Assembly: GCA_041690355.1 (NCBI GenBank)
Contig: JAWLHK010000006.1
Location: 186,001-250,000 of the forward strand
DNA: 64,000 nt
Direction: 5' to 3'
Source: JAWLHK01 sp041690355 [NCBI: bacterium]
GTDB taxonomy: Bacteria; J088; JAWLBW01
The position numbers and the translations under genes are program-made. How positions within the stretch are numbered: the first letter of the stretch is position 1; each line of letters starts with the position of its first letter. The notes under the pieces were generated by a model. That model saw only the letters and a list, made by a program, of their open reading frames with translations. It searched no databases and was not told the origin of the DNA. This document shows, one piece after another, positions 35,023-44,900 of the stretch.

Positions 35023-35592
35023 ATGGCTGCCACGGAGATCAGGCCCGGCGACGCCCTCGTAATTCTTCACGTGCAGAACGATTTTCTGGACGAGGGGGCC
35101 TGTCCAACCCCTGATGGAGAACGGGTTCTCGACCCGCTCAACCGCCTCATCGAACGCTTCGAGGGGCGCAACCTCCCGGTGGTTCTTCTGCGTCACTGGC
35201 ACTGCCTCATCGACGAGGAGCCCGGCACCGACGGCGAGCTTCCCCGGCATTGCGTCGCCGACAGCAGGGGGGCGCAGTTTGCGTCCGGTCTGACCGTCCC
35301 TTGGGATGCCGAGGTGATCTCGCGGACCGATTGCCGTGACGAAGCCTTTCACTCCGACCTTCATGCGACCCGGTTGGGGGCCGTGCTCGAACGCGCCGGT
35401 ATCCGGCGGCTTTTCGTCGGCGGGCTGACGACCGAGGCCGCCTGGGACGCGCTGGTCAGCGATGCCCTTGCCGATGGGTACCGGGTGGTGGCGATAGCCG
35501 ACGGGATCGGCCTGCGCGAACCGCTGAGCATCGAGGCCGAATCGGCGCGGTGGGCCGCCGACGCGGTCGAGAGCGCCGACGTTTCTGCCTGA
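35023..35592 (+). CDS. Isochorismatase/nicotinamidase-fold protein lacking catalytic Cys and Lys
   Basis: 189 residues with the cysteine-hydrolase fold. The N-terminal strand VILHVQNDFLDEGA carries the catalytic Asp20, and RHWHC, PRHCV, GAQF and GGLTTEAAWDAL align well with nicotinamidase landmarks. However, the nucleophile position in GLxTxxC is Ala140 here (GLTTEAAW), and the catalytic Lys position reads Arg101 (VISRTD). The protein should not be a normal nicotinamidase or isochorismatase; it may be a binding protein or use other chemistry. ATG 35023 is the natural start of the domain. Confidence 0.82.
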   Translation: MAATEIRPGDALVILHVQNDFLDEGACPTPDGERVLDPLNRLIERFEGRNLPVVLLRHWHCLIDEEPGTDGELPRHCVADSRGAQFASGLTVPWDAEVISRTDCRDEAFHSDLHATRLGAVLERAGIRRLFVGGLTTEAAWDALVSDALADGYRVVAIADGIGLREPLSIEAESARWAADAVESADVSA

Positions 35593-35600
35593 GCGCGCGA

Positions 35601-36011
35601 TCAGCCGGGATGGGGGAGCGCGGCCAGCAGCAGGTCTGCCAGCAGTCTGTCGGGGAGGTTCGACGCCAGTATGCGCGCGGCGGCGAGCACGTCGGCGCGG
35701 GATTCGCGATCGGTCTGTACGAAACGGGAAGCCGGCGCCCCGAGGCCCTGAACGTCCATCTCGTCGGTCTGGCCGGTGCGCAGGGTGCCCTGTTCGAGCA
35801 CGAGCCAGCAGCCGGCAAACGTTATTTCGACGCGATCGAGCGCGCCGCCGGGTGCGAAATCGAGAAAGATGTCGGTGTAGCGGGGGCCGTGCAGCCAGCG
35901 ATGGAGAAAGCCGGGCCGCGGCTGGCGAAGATTTTCGGTCAGAATCTCGCGGGTGCCCCCGGCCAGGCGTGCGAGGTCGGCTTCAGAAAGGCCGGGGGGC
36001 AGGGCGCGCAA
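35601..36011 (-). CDS. Uncharacterised protein downstream of rpmB
   Basis: About 136 residues, no signal peptide or TM segment, no family recognised. Leu-rich helices at both ends flank a short beta stretch (RYTDIFLDF, VEITFAGCWLVLEQG). TTG 36011, with GAGGG a few bases upstream overlapping the rpmB stop, is the best start; an ATG at 36056 lies inside rpmB with no RBS. Cotranscription with rpmB is likely. It ends 8 bp from the convergent nicotinamidase-fold gene. Confidence 0.6.
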   Translation of the reverse strand: MRALPPGLSEADLARLAGGTREILTENLRQPRPGFLHRWLHGPRYTDIFLDFAPGGALDRVEITFAGCWLVLEQGTLRTGQTDEMDVQGLGAPASRFVQTDRESRADVLAAARILASNLPDRLLADLLLAALPHPG

Positions 36012-36019
36012 GAGCGCCC

Positions 36020-36211
36020 TCAGACGGCCTTCTGCACGAATCCCGAGCGGATGCAACGAGTGCAGGCGCGCACGTGCGTCGGCGAACCGTTGACGACAGC
36101 CTTCACACGCTGCAGATTGGCGTGCCAGACCTTCTTGGTCTTGTTGTTGGCGTGGCTGACGTTGTGGCCGGTCTGATTTCCCTTGCCGCAGATGTCACAA
36201 GTACGGGCCAT
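36020..36211 (-). CDS. rpmB: 50S ribosomal protein L28
   Basis: 63 residues with the L28 pattern: [20 protein letters not shown] at the start, [11 protein letters not shown] in the middle, and [13 protein letters not shown] near the end. The two CxxC pairs mark the zinc-binding version of the protein. AGGAG precedes the ATG. It has its own promoter. Confidence 0.97.
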   Translation of the reverse strand: MARTCDICGKGNQTGHNVSHANNKTKKVWHANLQRVKAVVNGSPTHVRACTRCIRSGFVQKAV

Positions 36212-36249
36212 GATGCGAACTCCTGAAAATTCGAAAGCTTAAAAGGTTA

Positions 36250-36278
36250 AGCTTACCACGGGTTCGTGAAGTCCGCAA
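36250..36278 (-). promoter_or_regulatory. Promoter of rpmB
   Basis: On the minus strand TTGCGG (36278-36273), a 17-bp spacer and TAAGCT (36255-36250). Two AAGCTT hexamers at 36235-36240 and 36249-36254 lie within the early leader; their role is unknown. Confidence 0.6.
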
Positions 36279-36342
36279 TGAAAAAGAAGCCCCATCCCCC
36301 CCGTCCGGGCGCAAGGCTTGCATGGCGGCTGGGGGGCGCCTG

Positions 36343-37221
36343 TTACCAGCGGACGCGGATGCCCGTGCGGCCGGCGGTCGGGTCGGCAACCGGGTTGTCG
36401 GTCGGCCGCTGCGTCGCGTCGACGGGGACCTGCTCGTGGATGGTCTCGGTACGGTCGAGCAGGTCTTCACCACTGGGCGGCGGCGGTTCGTCGCCATCTG
36501 CGCCGTCCGAGCCGTCGCCGGTCGAGCCCGGATCGCCGTCGCCGTCGGACGAGCCGGATTCGTTTTTCGGGTCGTCCTTGTCGGCAGGATTGGCGTCGAA
36601 CCCGTCGCCGGCGCTCCCCGCCTCTTCGTGGGAAACGGCGCGTGGCTGCGACGGGTTGCCGCCATTGCCCTGCCTCGACTGCTGACGGGTCGAGACGACC
36701 ACGCTGCTCTGTTCCCTGGTGTTCGCCGGCGCGAAGACGACGGTTCCTTCGATTACGGTGAGCGTCGACTGATTCGTGTTTCGATCGTGTTCGAGCACGA
36801 GCGTCGTGCCGCGCACGCCGGCGACGGCGGTCGGCGTCTGGAACTTGAAGTCGGTGGGGCCGGCGACGAATTTGCTGACGGCGGCCTTCATCTTGCCGTA
36901 CCACATGCGGAATGCGCCCCGGCGAGAAGATGTCGAGGTGGCGAAGCCGTTTACCTGAAAGCGGGTCGCGGCGCCGATGCTGATGACGCTCTCGTCGTTC
37001 AGCAGGAGCTTGGCGACGCTTGCTTTGCCCGTCGTGAGTACGTCGCCGTTGTACACGCTCGCGCCCTGGGGCAGCCGGTAGCGCTTGCCGCCGCGCTCGA
37101 GCTGCACGGTTCCGGCGACGGCCGCAATCTTGCCGACGGGCGCCGGCGCCGCGGCCCGGGCGTCAGACAGCAGTACGGTGACCGAGAACAGCAGACTGAG
37201 AACGATTGCGATCGGCTTCAT
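36343..37221 (-). CDS. FecR-domain secreted protein
   Basis: 292 residues. Signal peptide ends near DARAAAP. A FecR domain (about 28-165) shows VGKIAAVAGTVQLERGG, GDVLTTGKASVAKLLLND, FQTPTAVAGVRGTTLVLEH and LTVIEGTV. The C-terminal 110 residues are acidic, Asp/Gly/Ser/Pro-rich and disordered. In this stand-alone secreted form FecR domains are thought to bind periplasmic or surface partners and not to act in iron signalling, since there is no FecI or TonB receptor here. ATG 37221 follows AAGGAGC. It lies 90 bp after the TPR/barrel gene in the same direction and is probably cotranscribed. Confidence 0.85.
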   Translation of the reverse strand: MKPIAIVLSLLFSVTVLLSDARAAAPAPVGKIAAVAGTVQLERGGKRYRLPQGASVYNGDVLTTGKASVAKLLLNDESVISIGAATRFQVNGFATSTSSRRGAFRMWYGKMKAAVSKFVAGPTDFKFQTPTAVAGVRGTTLVLEHDRNTNQSTLTVIEGTVVFAPANTREQSSVVVSTRQQSRQGNGGNPSQPRAVSHEEAGSAGDGFDANPADKDDPKNESGSSDGDGDPGSTGDGSDGADGDEPPPPSGEDLLDRTETIHEQVPVDATQRPTDNPVADPTAGRTGIRVRW

Positions 37222-37311
37222 GGGCGCTCCTTGGACGGGCTCGCAGGCAGACGCTGACGCGGCCGCCTTATGTTTATACCGCACACCGGCGTGCGAAGCA
37301 CGTGACGGCCG

Positions 37312-38700
37312 TCACGGAAACTGCCAGCGAACGTCGGCGCCGACCAGAACCTTGGCGTAACTGTCGGCCGTCAAGGTTATGTCGGCGGCGCGCAGGTTTT
37401 CATTGTTCGTCCAGGCGCCCGAAAGGCGGGCCCCCAGGCTGCCCCACCAGCGGCTGAGGCCGAGGGCGAGGGTCAGGGCCTGATCGGTCCGGTCGACGGG
37501 CTGAGCCAGGTACGGGGTGAGCGCGAAGTCGAATGCGGCGTCGGCCACCAGCCCCGCCCCCACTTCGCCGCCGCCGAACAGACGGATGACCGCCAGGTCG
37601 TACTTCCAGTAATCGTCCTGCGACCGGTTCTGCTCATAGCTCCCGCCGAGGCCGAGATAGTTCGTGCGGCCCCAGAAGAAGAACTGCGTCAGCTCGGTGC
37701 GCCGGTTCACGCTGTCACGCCCGTCGAATGCGTAGTCATCGGCCCGCCACTGCCACGCGAGGCTGGTCGCCAGGCTGCTCCCTTCGGCCACCATCAGCCG
37801 CGGCGTGACGAGCCCGGCACGCTTATAGTAGTTGAAGTCGAGCGTCCAGTAGTCGGCGCCGAGCCCCAGTCCGATGCGCACGGGCAGGGTGCCGATGCGG
37901 TACTGGCCGTCGAGGCGCAGGTTGTGCACGCCGAGGTCGAAGGGCTGATGCACGGGCTTGAAGTAGCGCCCCTGATTGATGCCCGCGGCGATCTCGGCGC
38001 GAAAGGGTTTGGTCTCGAGCAGCGCATAGCGCCCCTGCGCATTCACGACGGCCCGCCACCCGTCGGCGTCGGCGGTGCTGGCGGGTAGCAGGAGGACGTT
38101 CGAATCGTAGCGCAGCCCCGCATCGACCGAGAGGGCCAGCTTCTGCTGCGCACGGCGGCGCTGAATGTCGGCGATGCCCGCCCGCGCCTCGTCGGCGAGC
38201 GCGCCGGCCGACTCGAGCTGCAGAAGGCGCTCGAAACTCTGCTGCGCCGTCACCAGGTCGCCGGCCGACATGGCCATCTTGCCGGCCTCGATGAGCGCGC
38301 GCGAGCCGAGCGGCCCCCGGAGCCGGGCCGCCTGCGAGTAGGCCCGATGCGCTTTCTCCCGGTCGCCGAGCGCTTCCCATGACTTGCCGAGAAAGAAGGC
38401 GGCGTCGCCGGCCAGGGGGCCGCGCAGGGGCGCAGCACTCAGAATGTCGACGGCCTCGCGATGGCGTCCGAGGCGCGACAGCGAGATGCCCAGCGGCAGC
38501 AGTACGTCGGGATCGTCGGGCCTCGCCGACCGGGCTCGTTCCAGGTAGACCACGGCACGCTCGTCCCGGCCCAGGCGAAAGAGCGTCGAGCCGATCTCGA
38601 CGTCGGTTTCCCAGGGGGCATCCTGGGCGCCGACAGGGCCCGGAAAGAGCAGGAAGATGGCGAACAGGACCAGAAGGGTCGGCAGGGTGTACTTGCGCAT
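37312..38700 (-). CDS. TPR plus outer-membrane beta-barrel protein (Slam-like layout)
   Basis: 462 residues. Signal peptide ends at VGAQDA. TPR units fill about 30-190 (AVVYLERARSARPDDPDVL, KAHRAYSQAARL). From about 195 on, alternating aromatic and polar strands describe an outer-membrane beta-barrel that ends with a C-terminal strand VLVGADVRWQFP. A periplasmic TPR domain joined to a barrel is the architecture of Slam-type surface lipoprotein translocators and some exopolysaccharide exporters. The neighbouring divergent gene encodes a 3752-residue lipoprotein, a tempting substrate. Its FecR partner lies downstream. Confidence 0.72.
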   Translation of the reverse strand: MRKYTLPTLLVLFAIFLLFPGPVGAQDAPWETDVEIGSTLFRLGRDERAVVYLERARSARPDDPDVLLPLGISLSRLGRHREAVDILSAAPLRGPLAGDAAFFLGKSWEALGDREKAHRAYSQAARLRGPLGSRALIEAGKMAMSAGDLVTAQQSFERLLQLESAGALADEARAGIADIQRRRAQQKLALSVDAGLRYDSNVLLLPASTADADGWRAVVNAQGRYALLETKPFRAEIAAGINQGRYFKPVHQPFDLGVHNLRLDGQYRIGTLPVRIGLGLGADYWTLDFNYYKRAGLVTPRLMVAEGSSLATSLAWQWRADDYAFDGRDSVNRRTELTQFFFWGRTNYLGLGGSYEQNRSQDDYWKYDLAVIRLFGGGEVGAGLVADAAFDFALTPYLAQPVDRTDQALTLALGLSRWWGSLGARLSGAWTNNENLRAADITLTADSYAKVLVGADVRWQFP

Positions 38701-38816
38701 GTGCGTAACGCGGCGATCTTCAGGGTGAAGCGGTAGCCTAGCAGGTCACGACGCAACGCGCTAGTCGGCGGCGGAACTCGGGAGGCGGGTGGGTTGCCGG
38801 AGTGTGATCGGGATCG

Positions 38817-38844
38817 TTGTGAGGGGTCGGGGGCTATGGTACGA
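38817..38844 (+). promoter_or_regulatory. Promoter of the giant lipoprotein gene
   Basis: TTGTGA (38817-38822), a 16-bp spacer and TACGAT (38839-38844). The leader to ATG 38922 is about 70 nt and carries a long G run just before the start codon. Confidence 0.6.
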
Positions 38845-38921
38845 TTGCTCCCGGCGTGCCGCCCCACGAGCGGCACGCCTTCGACTCCTATCGGTTTTCT
38901 CCGAGTCTTTCGGGGGGGGAT

Positions 38922-41900
38922 ATGGCACCAGCGAAGGCTACGGCGCGGCTTCTGACCGGCGCGTTGCTCTTTTTTCTTTCAGCCGCTTGCGGCGGCGGCG
39001 AGCCGGGCGGGCTTGCCTTCAGGGCACATTTTCCCGACCACGTGTCTTTCGGAGATACCCGCGGCGACCTCCGGCCCGCGGCGTACCGTACGGCGGGCTA
39101 CGACACCGCGGTGACGCTGTCGACGGTTCGCGTCCTGCTTGCGCGCGACGGAGCCGTCGTCAAGACCGAGACCTTCAGCGCCGCCGCTCGCGAGGCCGAA
39201 CTCATCGGCATCGAACCGGGCATGTACCAGGTGACCGTCGAGGGGCTCGTGGGGGCAACCGTCGTGGTGCGCGATCGGAAAAACGGCATTCACGTTCCGT
39301 CGGCCACGGTCGCAGACGCGGGTGAGTTCTTTCTGAGCCCCGTGAAGCCGCGCCGCCCCGTCCTGAGCGCATACCCCGCTCCGATCACGAACCAGGCCGC
39401 ACTGGTTCTCGAAGGGACGAAGGAGATGTACACCGGCGTCTCGCTCGGAGGCCGTACGGTGGTGGCGCCCGATGAGAAGAAAACCTTCCGCCACGACGTC
39501 CGGCTGGCCGAGGGGGCCAACGCGCTGGTTCTCGCGGCCGTGAACCGTCTCGACGAGCCCGGTGAGACGCTCGCGCTGAACGTCACGCTCGATACCCAGC
39601 CGCCGGCTATCTCCCTGCTTCACCTGTCCAACTCGGCGACTGCCGTCAGCACGACGGCCGTCACGCTCGAACTGCGCGCCGAAGGGGCCAGCGCGATGAA
39701 GCTGAGCGAGTCGACGGACTTCACGGGGGCCGTCTGGCAACCGTTCAGCGCGGCGCCCCGGTTCACGCTGTCGGCGACGCCGGGGTTGAAGACGATCTAT
39801 GCCCTCGTGCGGGATCGCGCCGGCAACGTGAGCGAGCGGCAGAGCCTCGTGGTCACCTACGATACGACCCCTCCGCCGGCGCCGCAGGTCGGCATGGCCG
39901 GCGGGGCCGTCTACTCCCGCACGCGCACCGTCGTTCTTCAGGTTGCGGCTGCCGGGGCGACCGAGGTGCTCGTGCAGGAGGCGGGTACTGCGGCGGGCGC
40001 CTGGCAGGCGCTTGCGACCCAGGTCCCCTTCACGGTGTCGGCCGGCGACGGCCCGAAATCGCTGCTCGTGCGCGTGCGCGACGCCGCCGGAAACATCTCG
40101 CAGGCCTCGGGGGTCGAGGTCACGCTCGACGCAACTCCGCCGTCGACGCCGGGAGCGCCTGTTTTCAACGCCAATCCCGTGACGGGCCCGGTGTCGTTCT
40201 CCTGGACGCCGGCAACCGACGTGACGTCTGGCGTGAAACAATACGTCTATCAGTACAGTGCCGACGGGGGATCGGTCTGGGGAGGCAACCTCGTCGCCGT
40301 CGGTACGTCGGCGGGGATCGTGCTCGATTTCTCCGGCACCTATCTTTTCCGCGTCGCCGCGGTTGACTTCGCGGGAAGTACGGGTCCGTGGTCTGTGAAT
40401 TCGGTGCCCCTCGTCGTGTCCGATTCGGCGCCAACCGCGCCGGGGACGCCGACGTTCGCCGCCAACCCGGTCAGCGGACCGACCATCGTTTCGTGGACGG
40501 CCGCCACGGATCCGGGATCGAACATCGAGCTCTATCAGCTCGAGACCAGTATCGACGGCGGCACCACCTGGCAGCTAGTGCTGACCACGGCGTCCACGAG
40601 CGGCCAACTCACCCCGGAAGTGGAGGGGACCCTTCTCGTTCGGGTCCGTGCGATCAACGCGCTCGCCGTAAGCGGCCCCTATTCCACGGAAGCCGCGTTG
40701 ACGGTAGACCTGACGCCGCCGGTTCTGGAGTCGATCAGCATTGGTGGAGGCGGTTTCACCAATGTTCCGCTGATCACGGTCACGCTCCCGGCATTCCAGG
40801 CGCTTGAATATCAGCTCTCCGAAGACCCGGCCTTTGCGGGCGCGGTCTGGGCGGCATTCGATCCGAGCCCTGCATTCAACCTTGCGCCGGGGGATGGAAG
40901 CCGCACGGTCTATGCCCGGGTACGCGATGCGGTGGGCCATGTCTCGACCGTGCAGAGCGCATCCGTGGTGCTCGATACGCTCTCTCCGGGGGCGCCTGTC
41001 GGCCCGTCCTTCAGCGCGAATCCGGTCTCCGAGTCCGTGCAGATCAACTGGAGCGTGGTCACTGATTCAGGCAGCGGCGTCGAGCAGTACCTGGTCGAGG
41101 AGTCGACCGATGGGGTCACGTTCGGGTCGACCCTGGCCGTAACCGGTCCCACGGCGGATATCTTTTATTTCCTCACCTCGCAGACCCTCTATTACCGCGT
41201 CCAGGCGGTTGATCGTGCGGGGAACGCCGGATCGTGGTCGACGGTCATCGGGCCTTTGACCGTCGATCGCTCGCCTCCGTCGGCTCCGGGAGTACCGGCA
41301 CTTTCGACGACGCTCACGAATACGTCGGTCTCGTTGACCTGGGACCCGGCCGTCGATGTCGACACGGCGATCGTGAGCTACGATATCGAAAAGACTGTCG
41401 ACGGCGGCGCGACATGGTTTCCCCTCGGTTCGACGGCAGGGACGTCGTTCACCTATTCCGTTTCCGTACCCGGCCAGCTCCAGTTCCGCGTCCGCGCGCG
41501 CGATCAGGTCGGCCACGTGGGCGCCTATTCCACAAGTTCGGCCCCTCTTGCCGTGGATTTGACGGATCCGGTCGTGAGCCTGTTCGAAATCAACGGCACC
41601 CCGGCTTTCGTCGGCATGCTGTCGGTCGACCTGAACATGGACGCAAGCGACGACACGGGGGTCGAACAGTTCGAGATTGCCAACGACGCCGGCTTTCAGT
41701 TCGCGCAGGCCGTGTCTTATCAGACCAGCTACCTGGGATGGGCACTGGGTGGCGGCGATGGTGTCCAGACCATCTATCTTCGCGCCCGCGACGGCGCCGG
41801 TAATTACTCGGCGGTGGTCAGCACCACGACGATTCTCGATACGACGCCCCCCGCGTCCGTCGCCAACATAGGTTTTTCTGCCAATCCGGTTTCTGACACG

Positions 41901-44900
41901 GTGACCCTGACCTGGAGCGGCGGTAGCGACACCGGCTCCGGATTCGCGAGCTTCAACGTCGAGCGCAGCGACGACGGGGGAGCCACCTGGGGACTCTTCG
42001 GCGTTCCGACGACCCCCAGCTTTCTCGAAGAGGCCATGGTAGACGGCGACTATACATACCGGATCGCCGCCGAAGACGCCGTCGGCAACGTGGGTGCGCC
42101 GTCCTTGTCGGGATTGCTGGTGGTCGACACCCTCGAGCCCGTATTTTCAGGCGCCGTCTCTTTCTCCAGCAATCCGGTCACAGGCAGCGTACAGCTCGTC
42201 TGGCCGAGCGCGAGCGACGATCGCGGCACGATTGCCGGATACGATGTGGGGCGCTCCGCCGACGGCGGCGCGACCTGGGTCTATGTTGCCCGCGACCTCG
42301 CCGGTACGAGCTACATCGATACGGGTATCCCCGCCGGCGAATACATGTACCGGATCCGCGCCCGCGACCCGGCCGGTAACGGAACCTATCTCCTTTCGGG
42401 TCTGTTGACGGCCGACGACGGCCCCCCGCCGGCCCCGGATGCGCCGGTTGCCAGCGCGACGGTCACGAACTCCCCGATGATCACCGTCTCCTGGAATGCG
42501 GTAACCGACCCCACCGGAATCGCCAACTACGATGTCGAGCAGACGAGCGACGGGGGGTCGATCTGGAATCCGGTGACGACGACTGCGTCTGCTTCGATCA
42601 TGACGACCCTCACCGACGGCGTCTACGGGTTCAGAGTCAGGGCCCGGGACAACAGTGGGCAGGTCTCTGCCTGGTCATCTCCCAGTGCCACCGTGACCGT
42701 CGACACCCAGATGCCTGATGTGGTTATCGATGCCCCGCTGCCCGCGACCTGGTACGGCGCCGGACTCATGGCTTCGGGCACCGCGACCGACTTTGGTTCC
42801 GCGGGGCTCACCGAGGTCGCCTACGCGGTTTTCGACGGCGCTCTCTACTATGACGGCACAGGATTTTCGTCGGGAACCCCCGTCTGGCTTCCGGCGGCGG
42901 GGCTCGCTTCCTGGACTGCCGACCTGAGCCTGCTGCCCCCGGGCAGCTATACGCTCGAGGCGCAGGCCACCGACGCCGCGGGCAATCTTTCGCTCGTGGC
43001 CCAGGTTTCGTTCGGGATCGACGCCGCGCCGCCGACCTGCGGCGTCTGCGCGACGCTGACCGGCGACGCCGACACCTATGCCACCACGTCGGCCGTCACG
43101 CTCGCCAGCGACGTGGTCGACGATACGACGCTCGAGGCCATGGTCACCGGCGACATCGCCGACGCGTTTGCGGGCACCTGGGTTGCCTGGGAAGGCACCT
43201 TGGGCCTGACCCTGACGGCGGGCGAGGGGACCAAGTTCGTCGACGTCAGCTTCCGCGATCAGGCGGGCAATCTCTCGGGACCTCACTCGACTTCGATTAC
43301 CTTCGACGAGACGCCGCCGACCGCCCCTGAAGCCTTGAGCTTCACGGCGAATCCGGCAGGGGCGAGCTATTCCGTTCTCTGGTCGGCCTCGGACGGCAGC
43401 TGGCTTCCGGTTGCCGACTATGAGGTGGAACGCAGCGTCGACGGAGGCGCTTCGTGGACCCCGCTGGGAACCGTGGTTCCCACGCAGTACGACGAAACCG
43501 GTATGGCGCACGGCACGTACGTCTATCGGGTGCGGGCCCGAGACACCCTGAGCCGATACTCGGCATTCTCCCTGCCGGCGACCGTCTCGGTCGATCTGCA
43601 GCCGCCGGCCGTGACGATGTTCGATCCCTATCCGCAATCCTACTCGTTCGCCCCCACGGTGACGGGTACGGCGCAGGATGAAAGCGCGCTGGGCGTGATG
43701 CAGGTCGAGGTCAACCTCAGCAACGGCAGCCTGTTCTGGGATGGGGCGGCTTTCACATCGCCGGGCATCGTCTGGCTTGCGGCTTCGGGCGCCGAATCCT
43801 GGTCCTGGCCACTGCCGGGACTGGCTGACGGCACGTATTTCGTCGAGGCGCGGGCCACCGACTACGCCAACAACATCGGCGCCCAGAGCGGGCCGCGGCC
43901 GTTCACGATTGACACCCTGACCCCCGCCTGCTCTTTCTGCGTGGCCGTCGAGCCCATGAAGGGGAATTATCCCTTCGCTACCGAAACAGCGGTCAACCTG
44001 CACTTCGATGTTTCGGGTGAAACCGGCCCGGTCGAAATGCGCATTACGGGGGATGTCACCGATCCGTGGGCCGGGACGTGGGTACCATACGCCTCGCCGG
44101 TTTCGGCCATGCTGACGGCCGGTGACGGTGTCAAGACCGTCTATGCGGAATTCCGCGACGCGGCCTTCAATGCGACCGGCGTCTACTTCGACAGCGTGAC
44201 GCTCGATACCGCCGGCCCCAGCCTTTTCGGCATTACCCTCGCGGGCGGCGCGGTGGCCGTGAGCGAACCAACGATTTCGCTCGCGCTGAGCGACAGCGGC
44301 GGCGCGGCGCTCCTGGCCGTCACCGGTGAAACCGTTGAGTTCCAGATTCGACCCTATGCGCCGTTCACGACGACGACGCTCGCCTATGCTTCGGCCGCGA
44401 CGTTCTACAATAGCGGCCAGGCCGAGCTCATTTATGATGGCGTTCTCCAGAGCGACGGCAAGCTGGTCGTCGCCGGCTCGCGCTACAACGGCGCCGACGG
44501 TGACATGCTTCTCGCCCGCTTCACCCCGAACGGCACGCTGGACGCAGGCTTCGGTGCCGGGGGCATCGTCAGCCTCGACATCGGCGGCACCAATGCGGCC
44601 GACTACGCTTATGCCGTCACCGTGCAGACCGACGGCAGAATCGTCGTCGCCGGTTCGAGCGGCCCCTCGGCCTTCGTCGCCCGCTTCACGCAGAACGGCT
44701 CGCTCGACACGCTCTTCAGCGGTGACGGCAAGCATTTCCAGAACGGCGGCATCTCGAGCTACTTCTCGGCCGTCCAGGTGCAGGCAGACGGCCGGATTCT
44801 CGCGGCCGGCACCAACGTGCTCGCCAGCAACGAGAACGTCTATCTCATGCGCTTCAACACCGACGGCACCCCCGACAACGCGTTTGGCTCGCTCGGGATC

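Noticed and set aside
36282-36345. A terminator after the FecR gene
   Set aside because: On the minus strand AAGCC and GGCTT could pair ahead of a short T-run, but the loop is long and the stem weak, so it is not listed as a feature.
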